Source: DASTFP01 sp963816855 (GTDB lineage Bacteria > Verrucomicrobiota > Verrucomicrobiia > Chthoniobacterales > Terrimicrobiaceae). From it: a stretch of DNA of 64,000 nt. The stretch lies in contig CAWFMA010000036.1 of the NCBI GenBank assembly GCA_963816855.1, positions 1-64,000 on the forward strand. Direction: 5' to 3'. Below are positions 35,138 to 43,950 of the stretch, one piece after another. Below the pieces are notes generated by a model. That model ran no database searches. It was not told the origin of the DNA and saw only the letters and a program-made list of their open reading frames with translations. The number at the start of each line of letters is the position of its first letter. The first letter of the stretch is position 1. The translations under genes were made by a program, and so were the position numbers.

Positions 35138-35567
35138 CCACGACGGCGGATGGCCGCTTCGACTCCGCAAGGACGTTCGAAGAGGAAAGTCCGGGCACCA
35201 CAAGGCAGCACGCCCCGCGAAAGAGGGGGCGCCGTGAATAGAAGTTCCCGGTAACGGAAAGTGTCACAGAAAACAAACCGCTCCCGCCCATCGTCCGCAA
35301 GGTTCCGGCGGGTGGGGAGCAAGGGTGAAAAGGTGGGGTAAGAGCCCACCGCCCCGAGCGAGAGCAAGGGGGCATGACAAACCCCGTGCGGTGCAAGACA
35401 AAACAGGAGGCAAGGGTCGCCTGCCCGGTCTCCCAACGAGATCAAACCTCCGGGTGATAGTCGCAGCCGAAAAGCTACCTCGAAATATCGCGGTAAGATA
35501 AATGGCCATCGCTCCCCGAATCGCGCCGCGACACGGGAGGACAAAACCCGGCTTACAGCCGTCGGAA
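35138..35567 (+). ncRNA. rnpB: RNase P RNA, bacterial type A
   Basis: RNase P RNA trims the 5' end of tRNA precursors. The hallmark sequences appear in order. GAGGAAAGTCCGGGCACC is at about 35191-35208. CACAGAAAACAAACCGC follows near 35265, then AAGGGTGAAAAGGTGGGG and TAAGAGCCCACCG. The 3' ACAAAACCCGGCTTACAG ends near 35558. Bases CGACGGC (35141-35147) can pair with GCCGTCG (35558-35564) to form helix P1, which sets the ends. Exact ends are approximate. It is divergent from the APC permease and followed by a GC hairpin and by the long MITE-like copy. Confidence 0.94.
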
Positions 35568-35570
35568 AGC

Positions 35571-35598
35571 GGGGGCGGTTTCGAAAGGAATCGCCCCC
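35571..35598 (+). terminator. GC hairpin just after rnpB, possible terminator
   Basis: GGGGGCG (35571-35577) pairs perfectly with CGCCCCC (35592-35598) and can extend with a few mismatches. No T-run follows, so it may be a Rho-dependent end, a processing barrier or only a stable stem. Confidence 0.4.
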
Positions 35599-35625
35599 GT
35601 CGCTTGGAAATCTGTCCCGGTCCGC

Positions 35626-35805
35626 CTAGGAGACTGTTGAGAAACCCGCGTATGCCACGTTGCTGTCAATTTTCGGAAGATCGCAAGGAGCCAAACGCAG
35701 GCCGTAGCCGTGGCCCTACGGACGAGCTTGGCGACACCGCGAGGGCCGAAAATTGGCGCAACCCGGAGGGCGCGTGACATGCGGGGGTTTTCAACAGTCT
35801 CCTAG
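35626..35805. mobile_element. palindromic MITE-like element, long copy
   Basis: This 180-bp sequence begins CTAGGAGACTGTTGAGAAAC and ends GTTTTCAACAGTCTCCTAG, like the 88-bp copy at 8741. Its inner part is also symmetric: CAATTTTCGG (about 35669) matches CCGAAAATTG (about 35748), and CCGTAG pairs with CTACGG near the middle. It can fold almost end to end. It has no coding capacity. Its right CTAG end (35802-35805) carries the TAG stop (35804-35802) of the leftward Nif3-family gene. The 8741 copy looks like a shortened form of it in reverse orientation. Confidence 0.85.
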
Positions 35806-36542
35806 AGGCCAGTGGGATGATCCAGGAACGTCCAAGGGAGGCCGAAGGTTCTCTGGAGAGATTTGGCCATTTCCTTAACGCCGAAGACTTCGGTCGCGTA
35901 GTGCCCGGCGTAGAAGACGTTCAGCCCGAGTTCTTCGGCCTCGGTAAAAGACCAATGAGGCCCTTCTCCGGTGATGAAGGTATCAACGCCTTCGGCGGCC
36001 GCTTTGAAGACTTCGCTGCCGGCTCCCCCTGTCGCCACGCCGATTCTGCGGGTTGTCGCTGGTCCGCCAAAGCAGAAATGGACTTTCCCTCCCACGGCTT
36101 CCTGGATTTGCCGGTGCAAGTCTTGCCGATCCCGCTGCGCTTCGACCTGCCATCCGATTTCAAGGAAAGGCCGCCTCGGCTGGGGGAGACCCAGCGCATT
36201 GCATAGCAGGGCATTGTTTCCGATTTCGGGATGTGCATCCAATGGCAAATGGGCGCTGTAGATGGCCAAATTATTCTCAAGAGCCATTTTCAATTTGCGA
36301 TAGTGCGCTCCGGTGACCGTCCGCAAGCCTGCCCAAAACAGGCCGTGATGCACGATCAACAGATCCGCACCCTGCGAGACGGCCATTTGAAGGACCGCCT
36401 CGCAGGCGTCCACCGCCGCGGCCACCTTCGTCACCGTCCCAGAATTTTCTATCTGCAAGCCATTCAATGCATTAGGATAGTCGTGATAGTCCGCGATGCG
36501 GAGCAGGGCATTCTGATAATCCACGACTTCTTCAAGCTTCAT
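35802..36542 (-). CDS. Nif3-like dinuclear metal centre protein (GTP cyclohydrolase 1 type 2 family)
   Basis: The 246-residue protein matches the NIF3/YbgI family, toroidal hexamers with two metals per subunit and an uncertain enzymatic role. The ligand motifs are present: LIVHHGLFWAG (His pair), YSAHLPLDAHPEIGNN (His and Asp) and the late FYAGHYATE (His and Glu). ATG 36542 (MKLEEVVDYQN) fits the family better than the upstream in-frame start at 36581. The stop codon lies in the CTAG end of the palindromic element. It is divergent from ychF with 86 bases between. Confidence 0.88.
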   Translation of the reverse strand: MKLEEVVDYQNALLRIADYHDYPNALNGLQIENSGTVTKVAAAVDACEAVLQMAVSQGADLLIVHHGLFWAGLRTVTGAHYRKLKMALENNLAIYSAHLPLDAHPEIGNNALLCNALGLPQPRRPFLEIGWQVEAQRDRQDLHRQIQEAVGGKVHFCFGGPATTRRIGVATGGAGSEVFKAAAEGVDTFITGEGPHWSFTEAEELGLNVFYAGHYATEVFGVKEMAKSLQRTFGLPWTFLDHPTGL

Positions 36543-36628
36543 GGGCGGACTATCCCACATTTTCCGGTGCATTGGCCACATCCGCCGCTCTTGCCTCTGC
36601 GACGCGATGAGTTAGCTTAGCCCGCCTT

Positions 36629-37747
36629 ATGCTCAAAGCCGGTATCGTCGGGTTGCCAAACGTCGGCAAATCCACGCTTTTCAATGCGATTACTCGGAGC
36701 CGCAAGGCCCATGCTGCAAACTTCCCCTTCTGTACGATCGAGCCGAACCTGGGCATCGTTAACGTCCCTGACGAGCGCTTGAACAGGCTTGCGGCCCTCT
36801 CCAAGTCTCAAAGAATTATCCCCGCGGCCATCGAGTTCGTTGATATTGCGGGTCTCGTCAAAGGAGCAAGCAAGGGCGAAGGCCTCGGGAACCAATTTCT
36901 CAGCCATATCCGCGAGGTGGACGCCGTCGTCCAGGTCGTTCGTTGTTTCGAAAACGCGGATATCCATCACGTAACGGGCTCGATTGATCCTCTGCGCGAC
37001 ATCGAAGTGATTAACACCGAGCTTATTCTGGCGGATCTGGCCACCATTGGAAAGCGCGCCGAGCGACTCCAGAAAGGCGCTCGATCGGGAGATAAGCTCG
37101 CCAAAGATGAACTCGCGCTATGCGAAAAGCTGCAACCCGTTCTTAATTCCGGAAAGCCCGCCCTGGCGGCGAGGCTCTCCGACGAGGAAAGGACGCTCCT
37201 TCGGGGCCTCTTTCTCCTCACCTCGAAACCGGTCATCATTGCTTGCAACGTTGGCGAAGACGAACTGGCTCGGCCGGAGAATCCAATGGTCCGCGCGGTT
37301 CGTGAATTCGCAGCAGCCCAGAATACCGGGTCGGACACTCTGCGGGTCGAGTCGGTGGTGATCAGCGCGCAAATCGAGAGCGAACTTTCCGAACTGTCGC
37401 CGGACGAGGCCCGGGAATTCCTTTCCGATCTCGGCGTGTCTGACAGCGGGGTAAGCCAGCTCATCCGGGCCGTGTATCACCTCCTCGGGCTTCGAACTTA
37501 TCTGACAACCGGGCCGAAGGAAACCCGGGCGTGGACAGTCCGGGCTGGCGACAAGGCCCCAGCCGCTGCCGGAGTGATCCACAGCGATTTCGAACGCGGA
37601 TTCATCGCCGCCCAAACCATCGCTTTTGAAGACTTGGTCGCCTTGGGCTCGGAAAGCAAAGCGCGCGAAGCGGGAAAGCTCCGCGTCGAAGGCAAGGACT
37701 ATGTCGTGCAGGATGGCGACGTCATGGAGTTCCGTTTCAACGTCTGA
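36629..37747 (+). CDS. ychF: redox-regulated ATPase/GTPase YchF
   Basis: YchF (OLA1 family) is a universal Obg-type NTPase that prefers ATP and takes part in stress and translation control. The 372-residue protein has GLPNVGKSTLFNAITR (G1), DIAGLVKGASKGEGLGNQFL (G3 region), NVGEDELARP (the unusual G4 with NxxE instead of NKxD, as usual in this family), and a C-terminal TGS domain (LRTYLTTGPKETRAWTVRA, GKDYVVQDGDVMEFRFNV). It starts ATG 36629, divergent from the Nif3-family gene. Confidence 0.96.
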   Translation: MLKAGIVGLPNVGKSTLFNAITRSRKAHAANFPFCTIEPNLGIVNVPDERLNRLAALSKSQRIIPAAIEFVDIAGLVKGASKGEGLGNQFLSHIREVDAVVQVVRCFENADIHHVTGSIDPLRDIEVINTELILADLATIGKRAERLQKGARSGDKLAKDELALCEKLQPVLNSGKPALAARLSDEERTLLRGLFLLTSKPVIIACNVGEDELARPENPMVRAVREFAAAQNTGSDTLRVESVVISAQIESELSELSPDEAREFLSDLGVSDSGVSQLIRAVYHLLGLRTYLTTGPKETRAWTVRAGDKAPAAAGVIHSDFERGFIAAQTIAFEDLVALGSESKAREAGKLRVEGKDYVVQDGDVMEFRFNV

Positions 37748-37791
37748 ATAGAGACCGCCGGTTTAAAGCCGTTGGTCAGGCCGGTTCGCTC

Positions 37792-40296
37792 ATGCATCGC
37801 ATCTCCACCGTCCTCGCCGGCTGGATCGTCAGAAAACCCTTCGCGATCGCAGCGGCCGGGCTCCTCCTGGGCCTCGTCTCCACATGGATCATCTTTTCGA
37901 GAAGCTCCTTCGATTCCGACATCCTCAACTTGCTCCCCTCCGATGATCCGGCCGTTCAGGGGCTGAAGATTTTTAACAGCGAGTTTACCCAGACCCGCGA
38001 GCTGGCCTTTCTTCTTGATTGGCCGGTGCCGCCTTCCGACTTGGAACCGTACCGGGATGCCTTTCTCGCGCGACTCCGCGGTCAGCCTTGGATGCAACGA
38101 GTCCTTGACGCTCCCCCGTTGGAAACGATCGGCGGGCGCGAAACCATTCACGAGATTCTTGTTCCTCTTTTGCTGAACCTACCGCCCGATCAATTCGCGG
38201 CCGCATTGGAAGATTTATCGCCCCAGGCGATTCACACGCGCATTGCCCGGCTGGCAGCGCAAACGTCGGCCGGATCTCCAAAGGCCCGTTTTCAACTTGA
38301 AAACGATCCCCTGGGCCTCGCGGCGCGAGCCGCAAAGCCTGTCTGGGAGAGCGTTTCAATCTCCGAAACCTTCAATCTCACCTCGCCGGACGGCACGGCC
38401 ATGATCATCCCGGTCATTACCAATCAACCGGATCTTTCCGCGCCGGCATGCGTTGCGATAATGAATGAGGTGCGGCATTTCATCCAGGACAGCGCTAGCG
38501 AGTTTGGCCCCGGCGGGCCGCGAATCGGGGTCACCGGCCGGTCGGCTTACGTGGAGGAGATCGAGCAGAGCATGCAGCGCGACATCGCCTTGACCTCGCT
38601 GGTCTCTCTGCTCTGCGTGACGGGTTTGTTCTGGCTGGGATTCCGTCGGCTGTTTCCCCTGATCGGCATCGCCGTGCTCCTCGGGCTAATGGCCGTCGCG
38701 GCCATGGCGGCTGGAGCCCTCTATTTCAACAAACTAAACATCATTGCCGTAAGCTTCTGCTCGATCCTCTTCGGCCTCGGCGACGACTTCAGCCTGCTTC
38801 TCCTTCAGCGCTTTTTTCAATGCCGGAATGCCGGGAACGATCGCGAAACTTCCATTGCGAATTCGATCGATCATTGCGCCCCCGGATTCCTCTGGGTCGC
38901 GTTCACGACCGGCATTGGCTTCCTTGCGCTTTGCTTCAGCGGTTCCAGCGGTTTCGCCCAATTGGGGGTCCTGGTGGCTTTGGGAGTTTGGTTATGCGCC
39001 GTGTTGATGCCCGTTTTTCTTTTCCTGTTTGTCGGAAAAGCGCCGTCCGCGACGGCATCGGAAGGCCCCATGCACGCCTTCGTTCGGATGTGCGTTCAAT
39101 CGCCCGGGCGGATGCTCGCCGGAGCGACTCTCTTCTTCATGATTCCAGTTATCCTCAGCCTCCTGCCTTGGCGGAGCATTCATTTCGATATTTCCCCCGC
39201 CTCGCTGGAGCCTCGCAACATCCCTGCGGCAAAGACCCTCGCGCTGATGATGAAGAAATTTCCGGCCACTTTCGAGCCTGTCATGATTGTCCTGCCGCAT
39301 CCTGATGCACAACAACTCGCGACGCTGGACGATGTTCTTAAAGATTTGAAAAGCCAGCGGCTGATCGAAACCAGTTCTTCGCCGTCGGCCCTCGTGCTCG
39401 ATGGGCCGCGCATGCGCGCGAATGGAGAAATCGCGCACCAACGCGACTTGGCGGCCTCGCGCGCGGCGCTGGAGCAAGCGCTCGCGGCCGCGGATGTCAG
39501 CCGGGAACCCTTCAAAGAGACGTTCAACGTCCTCGACGGTCTCCAGCGCCGTCTACCGGACGACATAAACTGGTCGTCGTTTCTTTCGACCAGTTCTCCC
39601 TGGTGGTTCCTATTCGACCGGATGATCTCGCCGACCTCCGGCGCGGTGATCGCCTACGCGCGAACCTCCGACAAAATCACGGGCTCCGAACGTGACAGGA
39701 TCGAGGCCATCGTGACGACCGCGTTGCCCGAGACGCTGGTCACGGGCTGGAGCCAAGCCCTCGCCAGCCTGACAGCATGGGCATCCAGAGAACTCGTTCT
39801 ATTTGGCGGGGCGGTATCCGTGGTCATCCTTCTCGTTCTTGGAATCGTCTATCGAAACGCGCGCTTTTGGTTGCTTCATGCAATTTCGCTGCTCGCGTCG
39901 GCCGCGGGAACCATCGCGACCCTCAAGTTTTTCGAGGTCCCGATCAATCTGCTCAACGTGCTTGCCTTCCCGCTCATTCTCGGTGTGGGCGTCGACTACG
40001 GCACGCACATCATTCTTGCCGCCAAGGAGGAGGGCACCCTGAGCGATGTCGCCGGGGTGTTGAAGCCGATCGCCCTCAGCGGGCTCACCACCGCGACAGG
40101 CTTTGGCTCTCTCATGCTGGCGCAAAATCCCGCGCTTTCTGGACTGGGCACGATCTGCGCAATCGGAGTCGGTTGGTGCCTTTTGGCGTCCCTGTTAGTT
40201 GTCACTCCGGGGGTGCTCATTCTTCGCTCAAAGCAGAGTCCCCGAACACGCGCCGGCACGTCCCCCCGGCTTGCGCCGCCACCAAGCTGCGGCTAA
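37792..40296 (+). CDS. MMPL/HpnN-like RND-superfamily exporter
   Basis: The 834-residue protein has the RND topology: one helix, a large outer loop (about 55-260), five helices, a second helix, loop and five helices. Typical pieces are LFGLGDDFSLLLLQRFFQCR and the repeat LGVGVDYGTHIILAAKEEGT, with acidic residues in the membrane that carry protons in this family. It resembles the HpnN/MMPL group, which moves hopanoids or other lipids to the outer membrane. The long C-terminus RSKQSPRTRAGTSPRLAPPP is likely cytosolic. It is followed by a peptidoglycan-binding protein and three membrane glycosyltransferase-type genes, which supports a lipid or glycolipid role. Confidence 0.85.
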   Translation: MHRISTVLAGWIVRKPFAIAAAGLLLGLVSTWIIFSRSSFDSDILNLLPSDDPAVQGLKIFNSEFTQTRELAFLLDWPVPPSDLEPYRDAFLARLRGQPWMQRVLDAPPLETIGGRETIHEILVPLLLNLPPDQFAAALEDLSPQAIHTRIARLAAQTSAGSPKARFQLENDPLGLAARAAKPVWESVSISETFNLTSPDGTAMIIPVITNQPDLSAPACVAIMNEVRHFIQDSASEFGPGGPRIGVTGRSAYVEEIEQSMQRDIALTSLVSLLCVTGLFWLGFRRLFPLIGIAVLLGLMAVAAMAAGALYFNKLNIIAVSFCSILFGLGDDFSLLLLQRFFQCRNAGNDRETSIANSIDHCAPGFLWVAFTTGIGFLALCFSGSSGFAQLGVLVALGVWLCAVLMPVFLFLFVGKAPSATASEGPMHAFVRMCVQSPGRMLAGATLFFMIPVILSLLPWRSIHFDISPASLEPRNIPAAKTLALMMKKFPATFEPVMIVLPHPDAQQLATLDDVLKDLKSQRLIETSSSPSALVLDGPRMRANGEIAHQRDLAASRAALEQALAAADVSREPFKETFNVLDGLQRRLPDDINWSSFLSTSSPWWFLFDRMISPTSGAVIAYARTSDKITGSERDRIEAIVTTALPETLVTGWSQALASLTAWASRELVLFGGAVSVVILLVLGIVYRNARFWLLHAISLLASAAGTIATLKFFEVPINLLNVLAFPLILGVGVDYGTHIILAAKEEGTLSDVAGVLKPIALSGLTTATGFGSLMLAQNPALSGLGTICAIGVGWCLLASLLVVTPGVLILRSKQSPRTRAGTSPRLAPPPSCG

Positions 40297-40305
40297 AACC
40301 ACTCC

Positions 40306-40857
40306 ATGAAGCTGCTCGCCCATATTTTTCTTTGTCTGGCAATCGGTTCGGTCTCCATTGCTCTCGCCGACGGAGTGGTGTTGAGCGTTCAGAGAGAGCT
40401 TAAGCAACTGGGTTACTATGACGGTGTGGTCGATGGCCAGATGGGCAGCCAGACGGCAGCGGCGATTCGACGCTACCAGGTGGCCGAGAAGTTGAAGGTG
40501 ACCGGAGAGATGAATGCCCAAACTTTGCGCCATCTTGGAATCTCAGTCCCGCGCGCCCCCGCCCCCGTAAAGACGGTCCCTCCCGTTCAGAAGTATCCGG
40601 TTCCCCAGTACGTCGCCCTCGCGGACATGTTCAAAGGCGGACCGTTTATTTCGGTGGGACCGGAAATGCAAATAGCTGTCATCCGTCAGGCGCAGCGAAA
40701 CCTTCGTCTGCTTGGCTACTACAAGGGGCCGCTTGACGGGACGCCAAGCCCCTGGCTTGCGGCATCTCTCAAGGCGTGGCAGGGAGACGCAGGGTTTCGG
40801 CAAAGTGGCCGGTTCGATGAAAACACGCTAAAGGGACTTTCCTTGATGCCAAACTAG
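40306..40857 (+). CDS. exported protein with two peptidoglycan-binding domains
   Basis: This 183-residue protein begins with a signal peptide (MKLLAHIFLCLAIGSVSIALA). It then has a PG_binding_1 domain (about 27-73: VQRELKQLGYYDGVVDGQMG, SQTAAAIRRYQVAEKLKVTG), a Pro/Val-rich linker, and a second domain (about 120-180: RQAQRNLRLLGYYKGPLDGT). The double binding domain with no enzyme suggests a cell-wall anchor or sensor. It lies 9 bases after the MMPL-like gene and 9 before the first membrane protein, so it is part of one envelope operon. Confidence 0.85.
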   Translation: MKLLAHIFLCLAIGSVSIALADGVVLSVQRELKQLGYYDGVVDGQMGSQTAAAIRRYQVAEKLKVTGEMNAQTLRHLGISVPRAPAPVKTVPPVQKYPVPQYVALADMFKGGPFISVGPEMQIAVIRQAQRNLRLLGYYKGPLDGTPSPWLAASLKAWQGDAGFRQSGRFDENTLKGLSLMPN

Positions 40858-40866
40858 CAGCTGTTC

Positions 40867-42534
40867 TTGACCGCCGCTTGTCCCTCGCGTCCCTTGGTCT
40901 CGAAAAGATGGACGTTCACCTGCCTGGGATTATCCGGGTGGATCGTCTTTGTCTTTCTGGTCGCCGCGGCGGCCGTCACGAGATTCCGACTGACTCCCGT
41001 GGCCCTCTCGGAGTGGGACAGCTGGGGATGGTTGCATCCGGCTCTGAGTTGGCTCGGAGGAACCGGCTTTCGCGAGGAATTCGAGCGGGAATGGCTCTAC
41101 GGAGCATTCCTGGCGGCGTGCCTTCGGGCGACGGGTTCATTTTCGGGGTTCGTTGTCATCCAGCAAGTTCTTGGCCTCTTGGCGGGCGTCTTCATGTGGC
41201 TGACCTGGAGAACATGGACGGAACTCTTCCCCCGCGATCTTCTTTGTGAAGCGCTCTCGGTGGTGGTGGGGCTGCTTATCGCCGCAGCTTACTTCTTTAG
41301 CCCTACCGTCCTCGCGCTCGAGCTTTCAATCAGGCCGGAGGGCATCATGGCCTGCCTTGCCTTTCTCCAACTCCTTTGCATCACGGCCTATTGCAAATTT
41401 CGATGGCGTAAACCAAGACATGCCGCGGCCCTAGTGTCCGGCGCGTTGGCGATCCTCCTGGCTTTTGCTCTTTTTGTGCTCAAGCCGAACTGGCTTCTGG
41501 CCGTGGCGGGAACAACCCTGCCAGTCGTTGCGGGCCTGTTCGGAGCATCGTTCCCCCTGCTGATCAGAATCCTGACGCCGATCCTGGGGGTTTTGCTGGT
41601 CATTCTCACGCTGATACTCCCGGAAAAGGCATTCTTCATCCGCACGGCGGAAACTCGTGTCGTCCTGCCGATGACCCTTTTCACGATTCACGCGAACGTG
41701 ATTTACGACAATATGCGCCAGGAACTGGCGACTCCTGGCACGCCCGATGAGCGGCGGCGCTTTTTAGAAGGGTTTCTTCCGATCTTCGATCGCGAGATGG
41801 AAACCGCCAAAGGGCTCGCCAAATTCTATCCGCGATTGGGGTTTGATCCCGATTACCTCATGTATCGCTCGTCGATATTTCCCTACTTGGAGGGGACCTG
41901 TGCGATGTCACGCCAGGAGATTGCGGCGTTTTGCCGCGAAAGTTTTCTGTCCGCGGCCTTGAATCGACCCTTGGCTTACGGCAGAAAAGTCGCCACCCAG
42001 CTCGCCTACTTCGTTTTTCCTGACCAAGGAACGTTCTTCCGCCCGCGTATCAAGTTGGGAAAGCTTTACGAGTATGCGCTTGAAACGCTGCCGGCAAACC
42101 TCGACCAGGCGATCAGCGAACCGGTGAAACATTTGTACGAAGATTATCGCCGCGGCGTCAGCGAGCAGACTGGGCGCGATGTGAATCTGGACGCTTTCCG
42201 TCCGCTCCGCCCAGTCCTCACAGCAGTGAAAGCGAGCGCGATTTGGATTGAGATTGCGTTCCTGATTTCTTGGGTTTCCTGCCTGCTGTTCAGATCCCTT
42301 GCCCCGTGCCGGCTTCCCGGCTTTCTCGCCCTCGTCTTCTTTCTGGCTCCGGGCGGCAACGCAATCACCGTCGCGCTGGTGCACGCCCTTGACAATTCGC
42401 GATACCGCGGGAGCTATGGACCTCTCCTTCTCTTCGCCCTGGCCGCCTTCGCCTTTTTCTGCGTGGTTACCGTGACCCGCATGATGTGCTCTCGCCAACG
42501 GCAAAGCCCTGCTCAGGTTCCTCATGCCCACTAG
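40867..42534 (+). CDS. polytopic membrane protein, possible GT-C glycosyltransferase 1
   Basis: I cannot assign a family with certainty. The 555-residue protein has about ten hydrophobic segments, a large hydrophilic part (about 290-430) and a short basic tail. The pattern of ALSEWDSWGWLHPAL at the first loop (an acidic pair near an outer helix) recalls GT-C transferases that use lipid-linked sugars. VKASAIWIEIAFLISWVSCL and related stretches are membrane helices. The start is TTG 40867 or a later codon. It ends with an 11-base overlap into the next gene. Confidence 0.6.
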   Translation: MTAACPSRPLVSKRWTFTCLGLSGWIVFVFLVAAAAVTRFRLTPVALSEWDSWGWLHPALSWLGGTGFREEFEREWLYGAFLAACLRATGSFSGFVVIQQVLGLLAGVFMWLTWRTWTELFPRDLLCEALSVVVGLLIAAAYFFSPTVLALELSIRPEGIMACLAFLQLLCITAYCKFRWRKPRHAAALVSGALAILLAFALFVLKPNWLLAVAGTTLPVVAGLFGASFPLLIRILTPILGVLLVILTLILPEKAFFIRTAETRVVLPMTLFTIHANVIYDNMRQELATPGTPDERRRFLEGFLPIFDREMETAKGLAKFYPRLGFDPDYLMYRSSIFPYLEGTCAMSRQEIAAFCRESFLSAALNRPLAYGRKVATQLAYFVFPDQGTFFRPRIKLGKLYEYALETLPANLDQAISEPVKHLYEDYRRGVSEQTGRDVNLDAFRPLRPVLTAVKASAIWIEIAFLISWVSCLLFRSLAPCRLPGFLALVFFLAPGGNAITVALVHALDNSRYRGSYGPLLLFALAAFAFFCVVTVTRMMCSRQRQSPAQVPHAH

Positions 42535-43948
42535 TCGCGTGATGCGGTTTCTGCTGGGTCCCTGGGACTTTTTATCCGGGATCTGCTACGCCACCTCGAT
42601 AGCGTTGCTTTGTGTCAGCCTGGGCGTCATCGGTTTCCGCGTTGCCGATCAGACAAACCACGACGTGGACCTTTTCGATCAGGGTGCCTACGTGGGCATG
42701 TCGCAAAAAATGGAAGGTTCCTGGTATCCCTGGTATTCGGACGGAACGCGCAATCCTCTCTTCCCATGGCTCGCGGCCGTATTTCTCGATTCCGGCGACC
42801 CGGCTTTCTTCGAAAAGGGAAAGAAGCTCAACATCATCTCGGCGATTTGTGGGACCGCGTGCCTCGGGATTTTCTTTTCGCGCCGGCTGGGGCCGCTCGC
42901 CGCGCTCAGCGCCACCGCGCTCGCATCGCTCGCCGCCCTTTTGCCCATCTCGACGTTTTTCGGAGCTGAGGCGGCCTTTCTCGTATTGTTTTTTTTCGTC
43001 TGCGTCTGCGGTGCGCGCCTCCTGAACGACAATCCGGTGCGGTTCTACGTTTTCTTTGGCCTATTGTTGGCGATCGCCTGGCTGGCGAAGTCTTCGACGA
43101 CTCTTTTTTTCGGTCTGTTCATTCTTTTTAGTTTCGGCCGCTGGATCCTCAACCTGCTTGGAGCCAATCTCCCCTGGCATCTCCGCGCCCCCAGCTGGAG
43201 CTTCCGCCACTTTGGGATCGGCCTGATGCTTTGTCTGCTGGCATACTTCGCCGTCATCTCTCCCCGCTTGGCTCACGCCAAAAGAAGTTGGGACAGCGCG
43301 TTTTACAGCCTCCCAAGCTTTTGGTTCTGGGCGGATGACTGGGAAGCCTGCGTCCGCAAATACGCCGACTGCAGAAAGGTTCGATTGGCCGAGCTTCCGC
43401 CGGACGAGCAACCGACTCTGAGCGGCTATTTTCGCCGCCACGACGCCGGAGATGCTCTCCAGCGTCTGACAAAAGGAATCGCGGTTCGACTTGGCCAATT
43501 CTTCCATCCCGAAGGCAAGTGGAAGCTCTCCAGCGAGAAAAAGGGAAAACCGAAACGTATCGTCCTACCGCATCGCGGCTTTTACTTGGTGGCCGTTTCT
43601 CTGCTAGGCATGGTCATGGGCGCATTTGCGATCCACGCAGGCCGATTGAGAGAGATCGGGCCAGTTACACTTCCGGTCCTGCTGGGGTTTGCGACATTTA
43701 TCGCCTACCTTTTGGCGACGGCTTGGTACGCGCCAATAGGCCCGGGACATCGCTTTATCATGACGCTGTACTTGCCAACGCTTTGGATTCTGGCGCAAGG
43801 CGGGGAACAATTTCGGGCGGCGGCCCGCTCGCAACTGGCGGACATACTATTTTTGGCCGGACATCTGGCGATTTGTATTCTCCTGAGCGCCCGGGTCGTT
43901 TCCCTGTTGCAGAACGCGCCATTCGAGAAGGTTTCCTACGCGTTCTGA
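42524..43948 (+). CDS. polytopic membrane protein, possible GT-C glycosyltransferase 2
   Basis: The 474-residue protein has about ten transmembrane segments with a charged loop near DQTNHDVDLFDQGAYVGMSQ, where acidic residues (D in DVDLFDQGAY) sit in the first large outer loop as in GT-C enzymes. EGSWYPWYSDGTRNPLFPWL follows, a pattern seen in mannosyl- and arabinosyl-type transferases. The late AWYAPIGPGHRFIMTLYLPT is also typical. It starts at ATG 42524 inside the last 11 bases of the gene before and ends two bases before the next, so all are co-translated. Confidence 0.65.
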   Translation: MPTSRVMRFLLGPWDFLSGICYATSIALLCVSLGVIGFRVADQTNHDVDLFDQGAYVGMSQKMEGSWYPWYSDGTRNPLFPWLAAVFLDSGDPAFFEKGKKLNIISAICGTACLGIFFSRRLGPLAALSATALASLAALLPISTFFGAEAAFLVLFFFVCVCGARLLNDNPVRFYVFFGLLLAIAWLAKSSTTLFFGLFILFSFGRWILNLLGANLPWHLRAPSWSFRHFGIGLMLCLLAYFAVISPRLAHAKRSWDSAFYSLPSFWFWADDWEACVRKYADCRKVRLAELPPDEQPTLSGYFRRHDAGDALQRLTKGIAVRLGQFFHPEGKWKLSSEKKGKPKRIVLPHRGFYLVAVSLLGMVMGAFAIHAGRLREIGPVTLPVLLGFATFIAYLLATAWYAPIGPGHRFIMTLYLPTLWILAQGGEQFRAAARSQLADILFLAGHLAICILLSARVVSLLQNAPFEKVSYAF

Positions 43949-43950
43949 AG

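Noticed and set aside
35120..35203. A longer N-terminus for the APC permease.
   Set aside because: It would be coded by the strand opposite the RNase P RNA; these residues show no family match.
43519..43950. An open frame extending the third membrane protein upstream by 144 codons.
   Set aside because: It runs entirely inside the preceding membrane gene in another frame and its composition is not membrane-like. ATG 43951 gives a proper N-terminus.
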